Assembly: GCF_036898825.1 (NCBI RefSeq)
Contig: NZ_JARUND010000002.1
Span: 3,596,001 to 3,660,000, forward strand
Direction: 5' to 3'
Source: Streptomyces sp. B21-083
GTDB taxonomy: Bacteria; Actinomycetota; Actinomycetes; Streptomycetales; Streptomycetaceae
Length of the DNA: 64,000 bases
Part shown: in pieces, positions 22,472 to 32,106 of the stretch
Layout: each line of letters begins with the position of its first letter
Numbering within the stretch: the stretch's first letter is position 1
Notes under the pieces: generated by a model
Databases searched by the model: none
Seen by the model: the letters and a program-made list of their open reading frames with translations, nothing else
Told to the model about the DNA's origin: nothing
Program-made: the position numbers and the translations under genes

Positions 22472-23916
22472 CTGCGGAAAGTACCGTCCCCTCCCCCGGC
22501 GGAGGGTCGCGGGAGCACAGGTTCTCGACAGTGTCGGCCGTCTCGGTCATCCCGCCCCGCGAGTCGGTCGGCGGCTTCAGATTCCCGGCCGGTCGGCGCC
22601 CCGCGCTCCGGCCGGCCTCCCCGCTGCCGCTGCTCGCCGCGGACGGCACCGCCGCCCTGCTCGGCGTCCTGGCGCTCACCGGCCCACAGCGCCACCCCGT
22701 TCTCGTCGGCGCGCTGCTGATCGGCGTGGTCGCGCTGAACGCGCGGGCCTCGCTGTACCGGCCGGAGTCCGTGCCGGCGTTCCTCGACGAACTGCCCGCC
22801 GTCTGTGGCCGGATCGCGCTGGGCTGGCTGGCGCTGGCGGCCCTGGTCGGGGCGATCGAGCCCGTCGACCCGCTGTCCGCGCACACTCTCGTCCTGGGCT
22901 GCGCGGTACAGACGGCGGCGAGCGCGGCGGGCCGCGCGACCATCCACTGGCGGCGGCGCCGGGCACTGCTGCGCCGCCCGCACACCGCCCTCGTCATCGG
23001 ACCGGCCGGCATCGCCCGGCGGGTGGGCACCGCGTTCCTGCGTCACCCGGCGTGCGGAGTACGGCCGGTGGGACTGGTCACCGACCACCCGGACGGCGTG
23101 GCGGGCCTGCCCGTGCTGACCACCGGCGAGGAGGTCCAGCGTGCGCTGATCCAGAACGGCGTCCGCGCCGTGCTCGCCGTCCATCCCTCCGTACGGGCCG
23201 AACAGGGGCCCTTGTTGCGGGCGTTGGCGGAGTCAGGCTGCACGCTGTGGGAGATCGACGCCGAGTCGCCCTCGTACGAGAGCGCGGAGCGGCTCGCCGG
23301 GTTCTCCTGCCGGCGGCTCGCCATGGGCCCGGACCGGCCGGGCAGCCTCGGCAAGCGGCTGCTCGACGTGACGGTCTCCGGGACGCTGCTCCTGCTGTTC
23401 TCGCCGTTGCTGCTGCTGTGCGCGGTGGTGCTGCGGCTGACCGGCGGGCGGGGAGTCGTCTTCCGGCAGGAGCGCATCGGCAAGGACGGGCGGCCCTTCA
23501 CCCTCCTCAAGTTCCGCACCCACCGCCCGGTGAACGAGATGGAGGCGGCGACCCGCTGGAGCGTCGCCGACGAGCAGCGCATGAACTGGTTCTGCCGTTT
23601 CCTGCGCCGCACCTCGATGGACGAGCTCCTCCAGCTGTGGAACGTCCTCTGGGGCGATATGAGCCTGGTCGGGCCGAGGCCCGAACGCCCGTACTTCGTG
23701 GGCAAGTTCAGCCAGACCTACCCGGGCTACGCGGCCCGCCACCGGATGCAGACCGGCATCACGGGGCTCGCCCAGATCCACGGGCTGCGCGGTGACACCT
23801 CGATCGAGGACCGCTGCCGGTTCGACAACGCCTACATCGACAACTGGTCGCTGTGGCAGGACATCTGCATCCTGCTGCGCACCGCCGCCACGCTCGTCCG
23901 CCCGACAGGAAGTTGA
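22468..23916 (+). CDS. Initiating sugar-1-phosphate transferase (polyprenyl glycosylphosphotransferase)
   Basis: A membrane enzyme of 482 residues that starts a repeat unit by moving a hexose-1-phosphate onto undecaprenyl phosphate. N-terminal membrane helices and a Rossmann-like region (ALVIGPAGIARRVG, about 180) precede the bacterial sugar-transferase domain. That domain has GKRLLDVTVSGTLLLLFSPL, RQERIGKDGRPFTLLKFRT, MSLVGPRPERP and TGITGLAQIHG. This is the large WbaP-like architecture. Its presence implies that the cluster makes a lipid-linked, repeat-unit polysaccharide. It starts at GTG 22468, overlapping the GT4 gene. Confidence 0.92.
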   Translation: MTAESTVPSPGGGSREHRFSTVSAVSVIPPRESVGGFRFPAGRRPALRPASPLPLLAADGTAALLGVLALTGPQRHPVLVGALLIGVVALNARASLYRPESVPAFLDELPAVCGRIALGWLALAALVGAIEPVDPLSAHTLVLGCAVQTAASAAGRATIHWRRRRALLRRPHTALVIGPAGIARRVGTAFLRHPACGVRPVGLVTDHPDGVAGLPVLTTGEEVQRALIQNGVRAVLAVHPSVRAEQGPLLRALAESGCTLWEIDAESPSYESAERLAGFSCRRLAMGPDRPGSLGKRLLDVTVSGTLLLLFSPLLLLCAVVLRLTGGRGVVFRQERIGKDGRPFTLLKFRTHRPVNEMEAATRWSVADEQRMNWFCRFLRRTSMDELLQLWNVLWGDMSLVGPRPERPYFVGKFSQTYPGYAARHRMQTGITGLAQIHGLRGDTSIEDRCRFDNAYIDNWSLWQDICILLRTAATLVRPTGS

Positions 23917-23921
23917 GCGCA

Positions 23922-25262
23922 GTGAGCCACAGCCCCGCGCTGATGTTTCCGCGCCGAGCGCCCTTCGCGTACCTCGCGTCGTTCGCTCCGCTCCTGCCCG
24001 TACTCCTGGTGGTCGCCCTGCTCGCCCTGCCGGCCGCGCAGGGCACCGACGGCGGGGCGACCCCCGCCGACGCCGTCTCCGGGCTGGTGGTCCTGTACTG
24101 CGCGATCCGGCTCGTACGGGAGCGGCGGCGCCCCCTGTCCCGTACGGCCGCCGTGGTGCTCGGGCTGCCGGTGGTCGGGCTCGCGGTCGCGGCCGTCGGA
24201 GCCTCCTCGCCGGCGGCCGGGGTCGGCGGCCTGGGTCGCTACCTCCAGATCTTCGTCCTGGTCCCGGCGGCCGTGGTGCTGCTCATCCGGGACCGGCGCG
24301 ACTTCCGGGTGCTGGCCTGGGCGTTCGTCGGGTTCGCCCTGTTCCAGGGCGCGGTCGGGGTGCACCAGTTCGTGACCGGGACCGGCGCCTCCTACCAGGG
24401 CGAGGAGGTCCGGGCGGTGGGCACCTTCGGGCCCGCCGACGTGATGGGCATGGCGACCGTGGTGGCCTTCGGGCTGATGTGCGCGCTGGCGCTGGCGCTG
24501 GGGTCGGCCGGCGGCCGGCAGCGGACCGTCGCCGCCGGCTGCGCCCTGGTGCTCCTCGCCCCGCTCGCCGTCTCCTTCAGCCGGGGCGCCTGGATCGCCA
24601 CGGCTGCGGCCTGCACCCTGCAGCTGATGCTGGCCGGGATGCGGCGCGCGCTGAAGGTGGGCGCCGTGGTGACCGCCTCGGCCGTGATCCTGGTCGGCGG
24701 CCTCGGCCTCGGCTCGGCGATGCTCCAGGAGCGGATCAGCAGCATCACCCAAGTCACCGACGCCCCCGACCAGTCGGTCACCGACCGGTACACGATGTGG
24801 GCGGCGGCGACCGACATGTGGAGCGAACACCCGCTCACCGGCGTCGGGTTGAAGGGGTTCCCCGAACACCGCGACGGACACGCCTCGTTGGCCCTGTCCT
24901 CGGGCAGCGACACGGAGGGCGCGGGCGCCGCGTTCCGCAGGCAGCCGCTGCTGTCCCCGCACAACATGTATCTGCTGGTGCTCAGCGAGCAGGGCCTCAT
25001 CGGGCTGCTGGCCCTCGGGGGCAGCTGGCTGGCGCTGCTGGTGTGCGGCCTGCGGGGGCTGGTGCGGACCCGGCGGGCGGATTCCGGCGGCGGGCTCGAC
25101 TGCGCCCTCGTCGCCTGCGGCCTGCTGATCTGGCAGTTGATCGACTTCCTGTACGCCGACATCGGCGGACCCGCGACCGTACTGACCGCCGTCCTCTTCG
25201 GGCTCGTCGCCTGGTGGGCCCTCGTCGGCGGCGACGACGTCCCCGAGGCGTCCGCGCGATGA
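23922..25262 (+). CDS. O-antigen ligase/Wzy-type polymerase family membrane protein
   Basis: A polytopic membrane protein of 446 residues with about ten to twelve helices and the Wzy_C/WaaL-type periplasmic loop (VTDRYTMWAAATDMWSEHPL, then GVGLKGFPEHR and LSPHNMYLLVLSEQG). It would polymerise or ligate lipid-linked repeat units on the outer face of the membrane. GTG 23922 is preferred; TTG 23913 would sit on the ribosome-binding site. It overlaps the flippase gene by ATGA. Whether it polymerises or ligates cannot be told from sequence alone. Confidence 0.88.
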   Translation: MSHSPALMFPRRAPFAYLASFAPLLPVLLVVALLALPAAQGTDGGATPADAVSGLVVLYCAIRLVRERRRPLSRTAAVVLGLPVVGLAVAAVGASSPAAGVGGLGRYLQIFVLVPAAVVLLIRDRRDFRVLAWAFVGFALFQGAVGVHQFVTGTGASYQGEEVRAVGTFGPADVMGMATVVAFGLMCALALALGSAGGRQRTVAAGCALVLLAPLAVSFSRGAWIATAAACTLQLMLAGMRRALKVGAVVTASAVILVGGLGLGSAMLQERISSITQVTDAPDQSVTDRYTMWAAATDMWSEHPLTGVGLKGFPEHRDGHASLALSSGSDTEGAGAAFRRQPLLSPHNMYLLVLSEQGLIGLLALGGSWLALLVCGLRGLVRTRRADSGGGLDCALVACGLLIWQLIDFLYADIGGPATVLTAVLFGLVAWWALVGGDDVPEASAR

Positions 25263-27043
25263 ACGCGACGCCTCCTCGGGCCGAGGGAGAGACCAGGGTG
25301 ACGCTCCCCGCGGCACGCGCCACTTCGCCGGTCGCGAAGGGAAGCGGAGACGGCGGGGACCACGGCAACGACGGCAACGACGGCAACGCCGGTGGCGATC
25401 GCGCCGAACTCGCCCCTGTTTCCCGGAAGTTCCTCGCCCAGGCCACGATCGTCACCGCCGTCCTCTCGGTCGCGGGCGCGCTGCTCGGGCTGGTCCGGGA
25501 CCAGTCTCTGGCCCGGCTGTTCGGGGCCGGCAGTGACACGGACGCATTCCTGGTCGCGTGGACCGTGCCGGAGTTCGCGGCGACGTTGCTCATCGAGGAC
25601 GGGCTGGCCTTCATCCTGATCCCGGCGTTCAGCATGGCGCTGGCCCGGCGCGCCCACGGTGCCCCGGGCGATCCGGTACGGGCGCTGGTCGCCACGACGC
25701 TGCCCCGGCTCACGCTGGCGTTCGCGGCGGTCGGCGCGCTGCTCATCGCCACCGCGCCCTACCTGGTCGAGGCGCTCGCCCCCGGCCTGCCCGACCCGTC
25801 GCTCGCCGTGGACTGCACCCGCCTCACCGCCACCTGCGTGTTCAGCTTCGGTCTCGCCGGGTACTGCAGCGCGGCCCTGCGCGCACACCGGCGGTTCCTG
25901 GCACCGGCGGCGATCTACGTGGCCTACAACACCGGCATCATCGCGGCGATGTTCGTGCTGGGCCCCACTGTGGGGGTGCGCTCGGCGGCGGTCGGGGTGG
26001 CGGTGGGCGGCGCGCTGATGGTCGTCACCCAACTGCCCTCCGTCCTGAGGCAGTTGCGGCGACGGAAGTCGGTTGTGCCGGTAGAGACCGTGGTGGAGGA
26101 GACGTCCGCGGCGCCGATGGCGTTCGCGCTCGTCGCGCCGGTGCTGCTCTTCGCGCTGACCCGGCAGTCTCAGGTGCTCATCGAGCGGTTCCTCGCCTCC
26201 ACGCTCCCCGCCGGGGCCATCTCGCACCTGAACTACGCGCAGAAGGTGGCGCAGATCCCGATGACGCTGTCGCTGATGCTGTGCACGGTCACCTTCCCGG
26301 TGGTCGCGCGGGCCATCGCGGAGGGCGACACCGAGCGGGCCCGCAGCAGGGTGGAGCGGGATATCGCGCTGGCAGCCTGGGTGGTGCTGCTGGGCGCGGG
26401 CACGGTGATCGCCTGTGCGCCGCAGATCATCGAAGTCCTCTTCCAGCGGGGCGCGTTCACCGCCTCGGACACCGAGGCGACCGCCGCCGTGATGCGGGTG
26501 TACGCGCTCGGACTGCTCGGACACACGCTGGTCGGCGCGCTCGTCCGCTCGTACTTCTCCTCGAACCGGCCCACCTGGTACCCGCTGGCCGCGATGGCAG
26601 CGGGCATCGTCACGACCTCGTGGATCGGCGCCTGGACGGTCGGTCCGTGGGGGGTGTGCGGGATCGCCGCCGCCAACGCCACCGGGATCACCCTGTCGGC
26701 AGCGCTGCTGCTGTACGGGATGGGCCCGCGCAGTGTGCCGATCCGGACCCGGCAGGTGGTCGTCGAGCTGAGCAAGCCGGTGCGCGCGGCGCTGTGCGCG
26801 ACGGCCGCCGGGGCGTTCGTGACCAGCCGGATCGACGGGCCGGTGGCGGGACTCGCCGCCGGTACGGCGACCGTGACCGTCGTCTACTTCCTGCTCGGCC
26901 GGCTCATGCGGGCCCAGGCCGTGCAGAGCTTCGTCCTCGCACTCCGTTCCGCACGCTCCCTGACCCGGAGGCTTCCGTATGTCCGCAAGCGCACCCGCGC
27001 CCACGCCCGCCCCCGCCCCCGCCGTCGCGACCGGGTCCGTTGA
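25259..27043 (+). CDS. MurJ/Wzx-type lipid-linked glycan flippase
   Basis: A 594-residue member of the MOP superfamily. A hydrophilic Gly/Asn/Asp-rich N-terminal region (about 60 residues) precedes some twelve to fourteen membrane helices. The MurJ signature is seen in GLVRDQSLARLFGAGSDTDAFLVAW and FQRGAFTASDTEAT. Because it is embedded with an initiating transferase and a polymerase, it more likely flips the polysaccharide precursor than lipid II. The C-terminal tail is Arg-rich. ATG 25259 overlaps the preceding stop. Its last 65 bases overlap the deacetylase gene in another frame. Confidence 0.88.
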   Translation: MNATPPRAEGETRVTLPAARATSPVAKGSGDGGDHGNDGNDGNAGGDRAELAPVSRKFLAQATIVTAVLSVAGALLGLVRDQSLARLFGAGSDTDAFLVAWTVPEFAATLLIEDGLAFILIPAFSMALARRAHGAPGDPVRALVATTLPRLTLAFAAVGALLIATAPYLVEALAPGLPDPSLAVDCTRLTATCVFSFGLAGYCSAALRAHRRFLAPAAIYVAYNTGIIAAMFVLGPTVGVRSAAVGVAVGGALMVVTQLPSVLRQLRRRKSVVPVETVVEETSAAPMAFALVAPVLLFALTRQSQVLIERFLASTLPAGAISHLNYAQKVAQIPMTLSLMLCTVTFPVVARAIAEGDTERARSRVERDIALAAWVVLLGAGTVIACAPQIIEVLFQRGAFTASDTEATAAVMRVYALGLLGHTLVGALVRSYFSSNRPTWYPLAAMAAGIVTTSWIGAWTVGPWGVCGIAAANATGITLSAALLLYGMGPRSVPIRTRQVVVELSKPVRAALCATAAGAFVTSRIDGPVAGLAAGTATVTVVYFLLGRLMRAQAVQSFVLALRSARSLTRRLPYVRKRTRAHARPRPRRRDRVR

Positions 27044-27779
27044 CCGCGCCCGAAGAGCCGCCCGCACGCCTTCCGTCCCCTGGGTGGCGATGTACCACTC
27101 GGTGGGCGACCGCTCGGACGACCCGTACCGCATCACGGTCACGCCCGAGCGCCTCGACGCCCAGCTGCGGTGGCTGCACCGGCGCGGGCTGCGAGGTGTG
27201 GGCGTGGCCGAGCTGCTCGCCGCCCGTGCCCGGGGTGAGGGGCGCGGGCTCGTCGGACTCACCTTCGACGACGGGTACGCCGACTTCGTCACCGACGCCC
27301 TTCCCGTGCTGAGGCGTTGGAAGTACGGCGCGACCCTCTTCGTCCTGCCGGGACGGCTCGGCGGGGAGAACGCCTGGGACCCCCTGGGCCCGCGCAAACC
27401 GCTGCTCACGGCGGACGGCGTCCGTGCCGTCGCCGGGGCCGGGATCGAGATCGGTTCGCACGGGCTGACGCACGTCGACCTGACGAAGGCAGACGACGAG
27501 TCGCTGCGCGCCGAGGTCACCGAAAGCAGAGCGCTGCTCTCGGAGTTGATCGGTGCTCCGGTCGACGGGTTCTGCTATCCGTACGGGACGGTAGACCAGC
27601 GTGCCGCCGACGCCGTGAAGGCGGCCGGGTACGGATACGGCTGCGCGATCGACCCCGGGCAGCTGAACGGCGTCCATGTCCTGCCCCGCGTGCACATCGG
27701 CGAGAACGACACCGCCGTACGCCTCCATCTCAAGTACCGGCTGCACCGGCTGCGGCGCCGGCCGGTCGAGGGAGCGTGA
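26979..27779 (+). CDS. Polysaccharide deacetylase (CE4/NodB family)
   Basis: A 266-residue CE4 esterase that would remove N-acetyl groups from the glycan. It has the motif-1 pair in TFDDGYADF, the zinc histidines in SHGLTHVDL, and CYPYGT later. There is no obvious signal peptide; the N-terminus is a Pro/Ala-rich stretch, so export is uncertain. The ATG at 26979 lies inside the end of the flippase gene (65-base overlap). It is followed directly by the second glycosyltransferase. Deacetylation would give the polymer positive charge, as in PIA/PNAG-like polysaccharides (inference). Confidence 0.87.
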   Translation: MSASAPAPTPAPAPAVATGSVDRARRAARTPSVPWVAMYHSVGDRSDDPYRITVTPERLDAQLRWLHRRGLRGVGVAELLAARARGEGRGLVGLTFDDGYADFVTDALPVLRRWKYGATLFVLPGRLGGENAWDPLGPRKPLLTADGVRAVAGAGIEIGSHGLTHVDLTKADDESLRAEVTESRALLSELIGAPVDGFCYPYGTVDQRAADAVKAAGYGYGCAIDPGQLNGVHVLPRVHIGENDTAVRLHLKYRLHRLRRRPVEGA

Positions 27780-27784
27780 CGGCG

Positions 27785-28939
27785 ATGAAGGCCCTGCACA
27801 TCATCACCGGCCTCGGAGTCGGCGGAGCCGAGCAGCAACTCCGGTTGCTGCTGCGGCACTTGCCGGTCGACTGCGATGTCGTGACGCTCACCAACCCGGG
27901 CTCGGTCGCGGACGGCCTGGTCGCCGACGGGGTCCGCGTCGTCCACCTCGGCATGGCCGGCAACCGGGACCTCGCCGCCCTGCCCCGGCTGGTGAACGTC
28001 ATCCGCTCCGGCCGCTACGACCTCGTGCACACCCACCTCTACCGGGCCTGCGTGTACGGCAGGATCGCCGCGCGGCTCGCGGGCGTACGGGCGATCGTCG
28101 CCACCGAACACTCCCTGGGCGACTCCCAGATGGAGGGGCGGCGGCTGACCGCCGGGGTCCGAGCGCTGTACCTCGCCGGCGAACGGCTGGGCCGCACCAC
28201 CGTCGCCGTGTCCCCCACGGTCGCCGAGCGGCTCCGCCGCTGGGGTGTGCCCGCGCCGCGTATCGAGGTCGTCCCCAACGGCATCGACCTGGCCCGCTTC
28301 CGCTTCGACCCGGACGCCCGCAGCCACACCCGCGAGCGTCTCGGGCTGCCCGAGGAGGCGTACGTCGTCGGCGGCATCGGCCGGCTCGCGCCGGGCAAGC
28401 GCTTCGGTGACGTCATTGAGGCGCTGGCTCAACTCCCGGACGACTACTGGCTGTTGCTCGTCGGCGGCGGACCCGAGGAGCACGTGCTGCGGCGCACCGC
28501 GCGCGAGGCGGGCGTGGCCGGCCGGGTGCTGTTCACCGGCGAACGGCCCTGCGTACCGGACGGTACTCCCGGCCCCGACCTGCCCTCCCTCACCTCCGCG
28601 ATGGACTTGCTCGCCTCCCCGTCCCCGGATGAGGCCTTCGGCCTCGCGGTCGTGGAGGCGCTGGCCGCCGGGCTGCCCGTCCGGTACGTCTCCTGCCCGG
28701 CGGTCGAGGACCTGCCCCCGGAGGCCGCCGAGAACGCCCGGCGCGTACCCGGGGGCGCGGACTCCTTCGCGCGCGCCCTCGCCGAGGCCCGCGCGCTGGG
28801 CCCGCAGGACCGCACGCCTCCCACGGCGGCCCACCACTACGACATCACCCGCAGCGCCGCCCAGCTGATGAACGTGTACGCGGCGACCACTCCTGCCCTC
28901 AACCAGTCCCCGTCACCTCAGGGAGCCCCATCCTCATGA
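27785..28939 (+). CDS. GT4-family glycosyltransferase, second of the cluster
   Basis: A 384-residue GT-B enzyme starting KALHIITGLGVGGAEQQLRLL, typical of GT4. VVPNGIDLARF and GGIGRLAPGKRFGDVIEAL lie at the domain junction, and the donor-site Glu pair is in SPDEAFGLAVVEALAAG. ATG 27785 is chosen because GAGGGAG lies 11 bases upstream; GTG 27776, overlapping the deacetylase stop, is too close to that site. It would extend the lipid-linked unit after the first transferase. Its stop overlaps the Wzz-like gene (ATGA). Confidence 0.86.
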   Translation: MKALHIITGLGVGGAEQQLRLLLRHLPVDCDVVTLTNPGSVADGLVADGVRVVHLGMAGNRDLAALPRLVNVIRSGRYDLVHTHLYRACVYGRIAARLAGVRAIVATEHSLGDSQMEGRRLTAGVRALYLAGERLGRTTVAVSPTVAERLRRWGVPAPRIEVVPNGIDLARFRFDPDARSHTRERLGLPEEAYVVGGIGRLAPGKRFGDVIEALAQLPDDYWLLLVGGGPEEHVLRRTAREAGVAGRVLFTGERPCVPDGTPGPDLPSLTSAMDLLASPSPDEAFGLAVVEALAAGLPVRYVSCPAVEDLPPEAAENARRVPGGADSFARALAEARALGPQDRTPPTAAHHYDITRSAAQLMNVYAATTPALNQSPSPQGAPSS

Positions 28940-29583
28940 CCGAGAACGCCAGCAGAGTCCCCCACCTCAGTCCCCGCACCCGCACCCTGCCCCCGTGGTC
29001 CCTCCTCGTGGCCGGCGCGGTACTCGGGGGCCTCCTCGGCGGCGCGTACGGCACCCTCAAGGCGCCCACCTATACGGCCACCAGCTACGTCGTCGCCGTA
29101 CCGACGGAGAAGTCCGACCCGGCGTCCGCGCTCGGTTTCGCACAGGCCTACGGCCGGGTCGCCACGCAGGTCGCGGTGCTCGGGGACGCCCAGGTGTGGG
29201 CGGGTGTGCCGGTGTCGACGCTGCGGTCGAGCGTGCAGACGGCGACCTCGCCGGACGCGCCCATGATCGCCGTCTCGGCCACCTCCACGCGCCGCGATCT
29301 CGCCACCGACATGGCCAACGCCGTGGCCCGTTCGCTGACCCGGCACGCCAACGACACCAAGGCGTCGACCCACGTGGAGCTGCTGCAGTTCTCGCGCGCG
29401 GTCAAGCCCGCCGAGCCGTCCTCCGCCCCGGCCGCGATGACCGGCCTGGTCGGCGCGAGCGCGGGCGGGCTGCTCGGCGGACTGGTGCTGCTGGTACGGC
29501 CCCGGCGACGCACGGAGGAACCGGCGCTCGCGGCCTCCGTACCGGGCCCGGCCGTCGCCGCCGACGCACATGGCCAGCTGTGA
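28936..29583 (+). CDS. Wzz-like polysaccharide chain-length/co-polymerase membrane protein
   Basis: A 215-residue protein with two membrane helices (about residues 21-41 and 167-187) flanking a short extracytoplasmic region. It has a Pro/Arg cytoplasmic tail. This is the layout of Wzz/CapA-type co-polymerases that set polymer length. The external loop is shorter than in Gram-negative Wzz. No kinase domain (Wzc/CapB) is attached or adjacent. It is coupled on both sides by four-base overlaps. The function is inferred from topology and context. Confidence 0.75.
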   Translation: MTENASRVPHLSPRTRTLPPWSLLVAGAVLGGLLGGAYGTLKAPTYTATSYVVAVPTEKSDPASALGFAQAYGRVATQVAVLGDAQVWAGVPVSTLRSSVQTATSPDAPMIAVSATSTRRDLATDMANAVARSLTRHANDTKASTHVELLQFSRAVKPAEPSSAPAAMTGLVGASAGGLLGGLVLLVRPRRRTEEPALAASVPGPAVAADAHGQL

Positions 29584-30749
29584 CGGTCACGACCACGGGC
29601 GCCCTGCGCGCCGAAGTCGTCAGCGACGAGACCGCCTTCGCCGAACTCGCCCCGGCCTGGGGCCGGTTGTACCGGCGGTGCGGCGCGGCGACCCCGTTCC
29701 AGAGCCACGCCTGGCTGCACTCGTGGTGGCTGTCGTACGGCATCCCGGGCCGGCTGCGGATCGTCGTGGTCCGTGATCCGGAGGGCGAACTCCTCGGCGC
29801 CGCCCCGCTGATGCGCGTACACCGCCCGCTGCCCGCGCTCGTGCCGCTCGGCGGCGCGATCTCCGACTACGGTGACGTGCTCCTCGACGACGACACGGCC
29901 GACGAGGCCGCCGCCGCCCTCGCCGAGGGTCTCTCCGACGCCGCCCGTACCGCCCTGATCGATCTCCGCGAGGTCCGGCCCGGCGGCGCGGCGGAACGCG
30001 TGTACGAACGCTGGCGTGGTCCGCGCCGCCAGGTCAGGGACTCCGTGTGTCTGGAGCTCCCCGCCGTCTCGATGGACGGCCTGGTCGCCCGCCTCCCCTC
30101 CTCGAAGGCCCAGCGGGTCCGCGCCAAGCTGCGCAAGCTGACCGCGCTCGGCGTCGAGCGCCGCGTCGTACGCCCCGACGAGGTCGACGCGGCCCTGGCC
30201 CGCCTGCTCGAACTGCATCAACTCCAGTGGCAGGGACGGAAGGTGACGTCGGAGCATCTCCAGCCCCGGTTCCGTGAGCACCTCGCCCGGTCGGTCGGGC
30301 CGATGGTGCGCTCCGGGGACGCCGTGGTCACCGAGTTCCGCCTCGACGACAGCGTGGTCGCCGTCGATCTCACGCTGCTGTCCGGGCGCCTCGCGGGTGG
30401 CTATCTGTACGGCGCCCATCCGGGCCTGCGCAAACGGAAGGCGGACGTCGCCGTGATGCTCCTCGACGCCTGCGCCCAGCACACGGGGTCCGGTGGACAC
30501 GCCACGCTGAGCCTGCTGCGCGGTGACGAGCCGTACAAGCACCACTGGCGCCCCGAACCCGTCGTCAACCAGCGGCTGTTGCTGGCCCGGCGGCTCACGG
30601 CGCCGCTGATGTCGGCGGTCGTGTGCGATGTCGCCGCCCGCAGCCGGGGCAAGGAAATCCTGCGCCGGCTGCGGGAACGCGACGGAAGCGGAAGCAGAAA
30701 CGGCGGCAGCGGCGGCGGGGACACCGGCGACGGTGGCGGCGGATCGTGA
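29580..30749 (+). CDS. GNAT/FemAB-like acyltransferase of the polysaccharide cluster
   Basis: A 389-residue protein with the tandem-GNAT fold of the acetyltransferase_6/BioF2-like group, which is related to FemAB. FQSHAWLHSWWLSYG near residue 40 and the late LLRGDEPYKHHWRPEP are characteristic. Such enzymes commonly accompany exopolysaccharide operons and may acylate sugars or add amino acids. It starts at GTG 29580, coupled to the Wzz-like gene. The Gly/Ser-rich C-terminus runs into the terminator stem. The acyl donor and acceptor are unknown. Confidence 0.8.
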   Translation: MTVTTTGALRAEVVSDETAFAELAPAWGRLYRRCGAATPFQSHAWLHSWWLSYGIPGRLRIVVVRDPEGELLGAAPLMRVHRPLPALVPLGGAISDYGDVLLDDDTADEAAAALAEGLSDAARTALIDLREVRPGGAAERVYERWRGPRRQVRDSVCLELPAVSMDGLVARLPSSKAQRVRAKLRKLTALGVERRVVRPDEVDAALARLLELHQLQWQGRKVTSEHLQPRFREHLARSVGPMVRSGDAVVTEFRLDDSVVAVDLTLLSGRLAGGYLYGAHPGLRKRKADVAVMLLDACAQHTGSGGHATLSLLRGDEPYKHHWRPEPVVNQRLLLARRLTAPLMSAVVCDVAARSRGKEILRRLRERDGSGSRNGGSGGGDTGDGGGGS

Positions 30750-30766
30750 ACGACCCGCCGCCACCG
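30731..30766. terminator. Bidirectional terminator between polysaccharide operon and GH26-like gene
   Basis: A perfect 12-base stem CGGTGGCGGCGG (30731-30742 with 30755-30766) overlaps the last codons of the plus-strand gene and faces the minus-strand gene ending at 30772. Confidence 0.65.
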
Positions 30767-30771
30767 GGCGC

Positions 30772-32106
30772 TCACCGGTTACGCGACCACCAGTCGAACT
30801 TCAGGCAGAGCTTCCCGCCCATCCAGTACTCCACCCAGTCGCCCAGATCCAGCGGCGAGCAGTTGGGCGGCGGCAGCGGCACGGGCGGGGTGACCGGGTC
30901 CGTGGGCTTCGGCGGCACGGGGGTCGGTACCGGCGGCACCGGTGTCGGCACGGTCGGCTCGGTGTCCTTACGGCCCGTCAGGATCTGGCGGTACACCTCG
31001 GACGCCTTCGGATTGCTCCCGCACTGCCACACGCCGTGCGGGCAGTAGTCGGTCAGCGTGTTGTACAGCGGCTTGTGCTCGTCCATCCACGCGAGCATGC
31101 GCCGCATGTACTCCGGATTGTCGCCGTTGCGGAACAGCCCCCATTCCGGATAGGAAATGGGCTTTCCGTGCGCCTTGGCGAAATCCACATGCGCCTGAAG
31201 TCCGTAGGGCTCGCTCACCTGCTCGTCGAATGACAGTCCCCGGGGCTGGTCATAGGCGTCCATGCCGATGATGTCGACCGTGTCGTCCCCCGGATAGCAC
31301 TGCGGCCACGGAATGGCGTCCTTGCCCCGGGTCGGATTGAAATCGAACCGGAATTTCTGGCCCGGCACCGCCCGCATGGTGGTGACGATCCTGTTCCAGT
31401 ACCTCTTCCAGGCCTCAGGGTCCGGCCCGCAGCGATGGGTGTACGTGATGCCGTTCATCTCCCAGCCGAGCACGATCACCGTGTCCGGGATCTTCAGCTC
31501 GACCAGCCGCTCGGCCAGGGCGCGGAAGTGGTGATCGTAGAGACCGGCCGCGCCGCGCCTCAGCTGCACCTGGACCCTACGGTCGGAGACGCCTTCCTCG
31601 TTGCGCTCCAGCATGGGCACGTTGAGGACGAACAGCCGGTCCTCCTCGGCCCGTCGCCAGTCCGCCCACACGTCGAGGAATCCGGGCGACCCCTCGATGT
31701 TGCTCCACCGGTCACCCGGCAGGTAGGTGTGCCCGACCTTGAGATCGGCACCGCCCAGCCAGCGGCTGAGCTCGGCGATCCTGGCCGTGCCCCGGGCGCC
31801 GTCGTAGTCGACGTACGCGCCGAAGGCCGGGAGCCGGGGCGGCTCGGGGGGCTCCGGGGGTTCCGGCGGCTCGACCGTGGGGGATTCGGGAGCCACCGGC
31901 GGCTCGGGGGTCACGGGCGCGATCGGCGCCACGACCCCGGTGGTCGGTGCCGGCTGCGTGACCGTGTCCGGTGCGGGGACGGGAGGATCGGCCACCCCCG
32001 CGCCCACGGCGTGTCCCGGCCCCGTCGCCAGGACGGCCGACGCGGCGACCGCGGCCGCCAGGAACGCCAGCCGTCCGGTGCGGGCCCGTCGCTTGTGTGG
32101 GGCCAT
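30772..32106 (-). CDS. Secreted GH26-like glycoside hydrolase
   Basis: An exported 444-residue protein with a signal peptide (about 1-35). A long Pro/Glu/Val linker (about 40-95) precedes a TIM-barrel hydrolase domain and a C-terminal Pro/Val region. The likely acid/base Glu is in LGWEMNG and the nucleophile in YPEWGLF, the pattern of GH26 and related clan GH-A enzymes. It lies on the opposite strand between the two halves of the polysaccharide cluster, which suggests that it trims or releases that polymer. ATG 32106 follows AAGGAGC. The substrate is unknown. Confidence 0.8.
   Translation of the reverse strand: MAPHKRRARTGRLAFLAAAVAASAVLATGPGHAVGAGVADPPVPAPDTVTQPAPTTGVVAPIAPVTPEPPVAPESPTVEPPEPPEPPEPPRLPAFGAYVDYDGARGTARIAELSRWLGGADLKVGHTYLPGDRWSNIEGSPGFLDVWADWRRAEEDRLFVLNVPMLERNEEGVSDRRVQVQLRRGAAGLYDHHFRALAERLVELKIPDTVIVLGWEMNGITYTHRCGPDPEAWKRYWNRIVTTMRAVPGQKFRFDFNPTRGKDAIPWPQCYPGDDTVDIIGMDAYDQPRGLSFDEQVSEPYGLQAHVDFAKAHGKPISYPEWGLFRNGDNPEYMRRMLAWMDEHKPLYNTLTDYCPHGVWQCGSNPKASEVYRQILTGRKDTEPTVPTPVPPVPTPVPPKPTDPVTPPVPLPPPNCSPLDLGDWVEYWMGGKLCLKFDWWSRNR

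Noticed and set aside
24392..27520. Open frame of over 1000 codons on the minus strand
   Set aside because: It is antisense to the ligase, flippase and deacetylase genes; low-complexity Arg/Gly/His composition.
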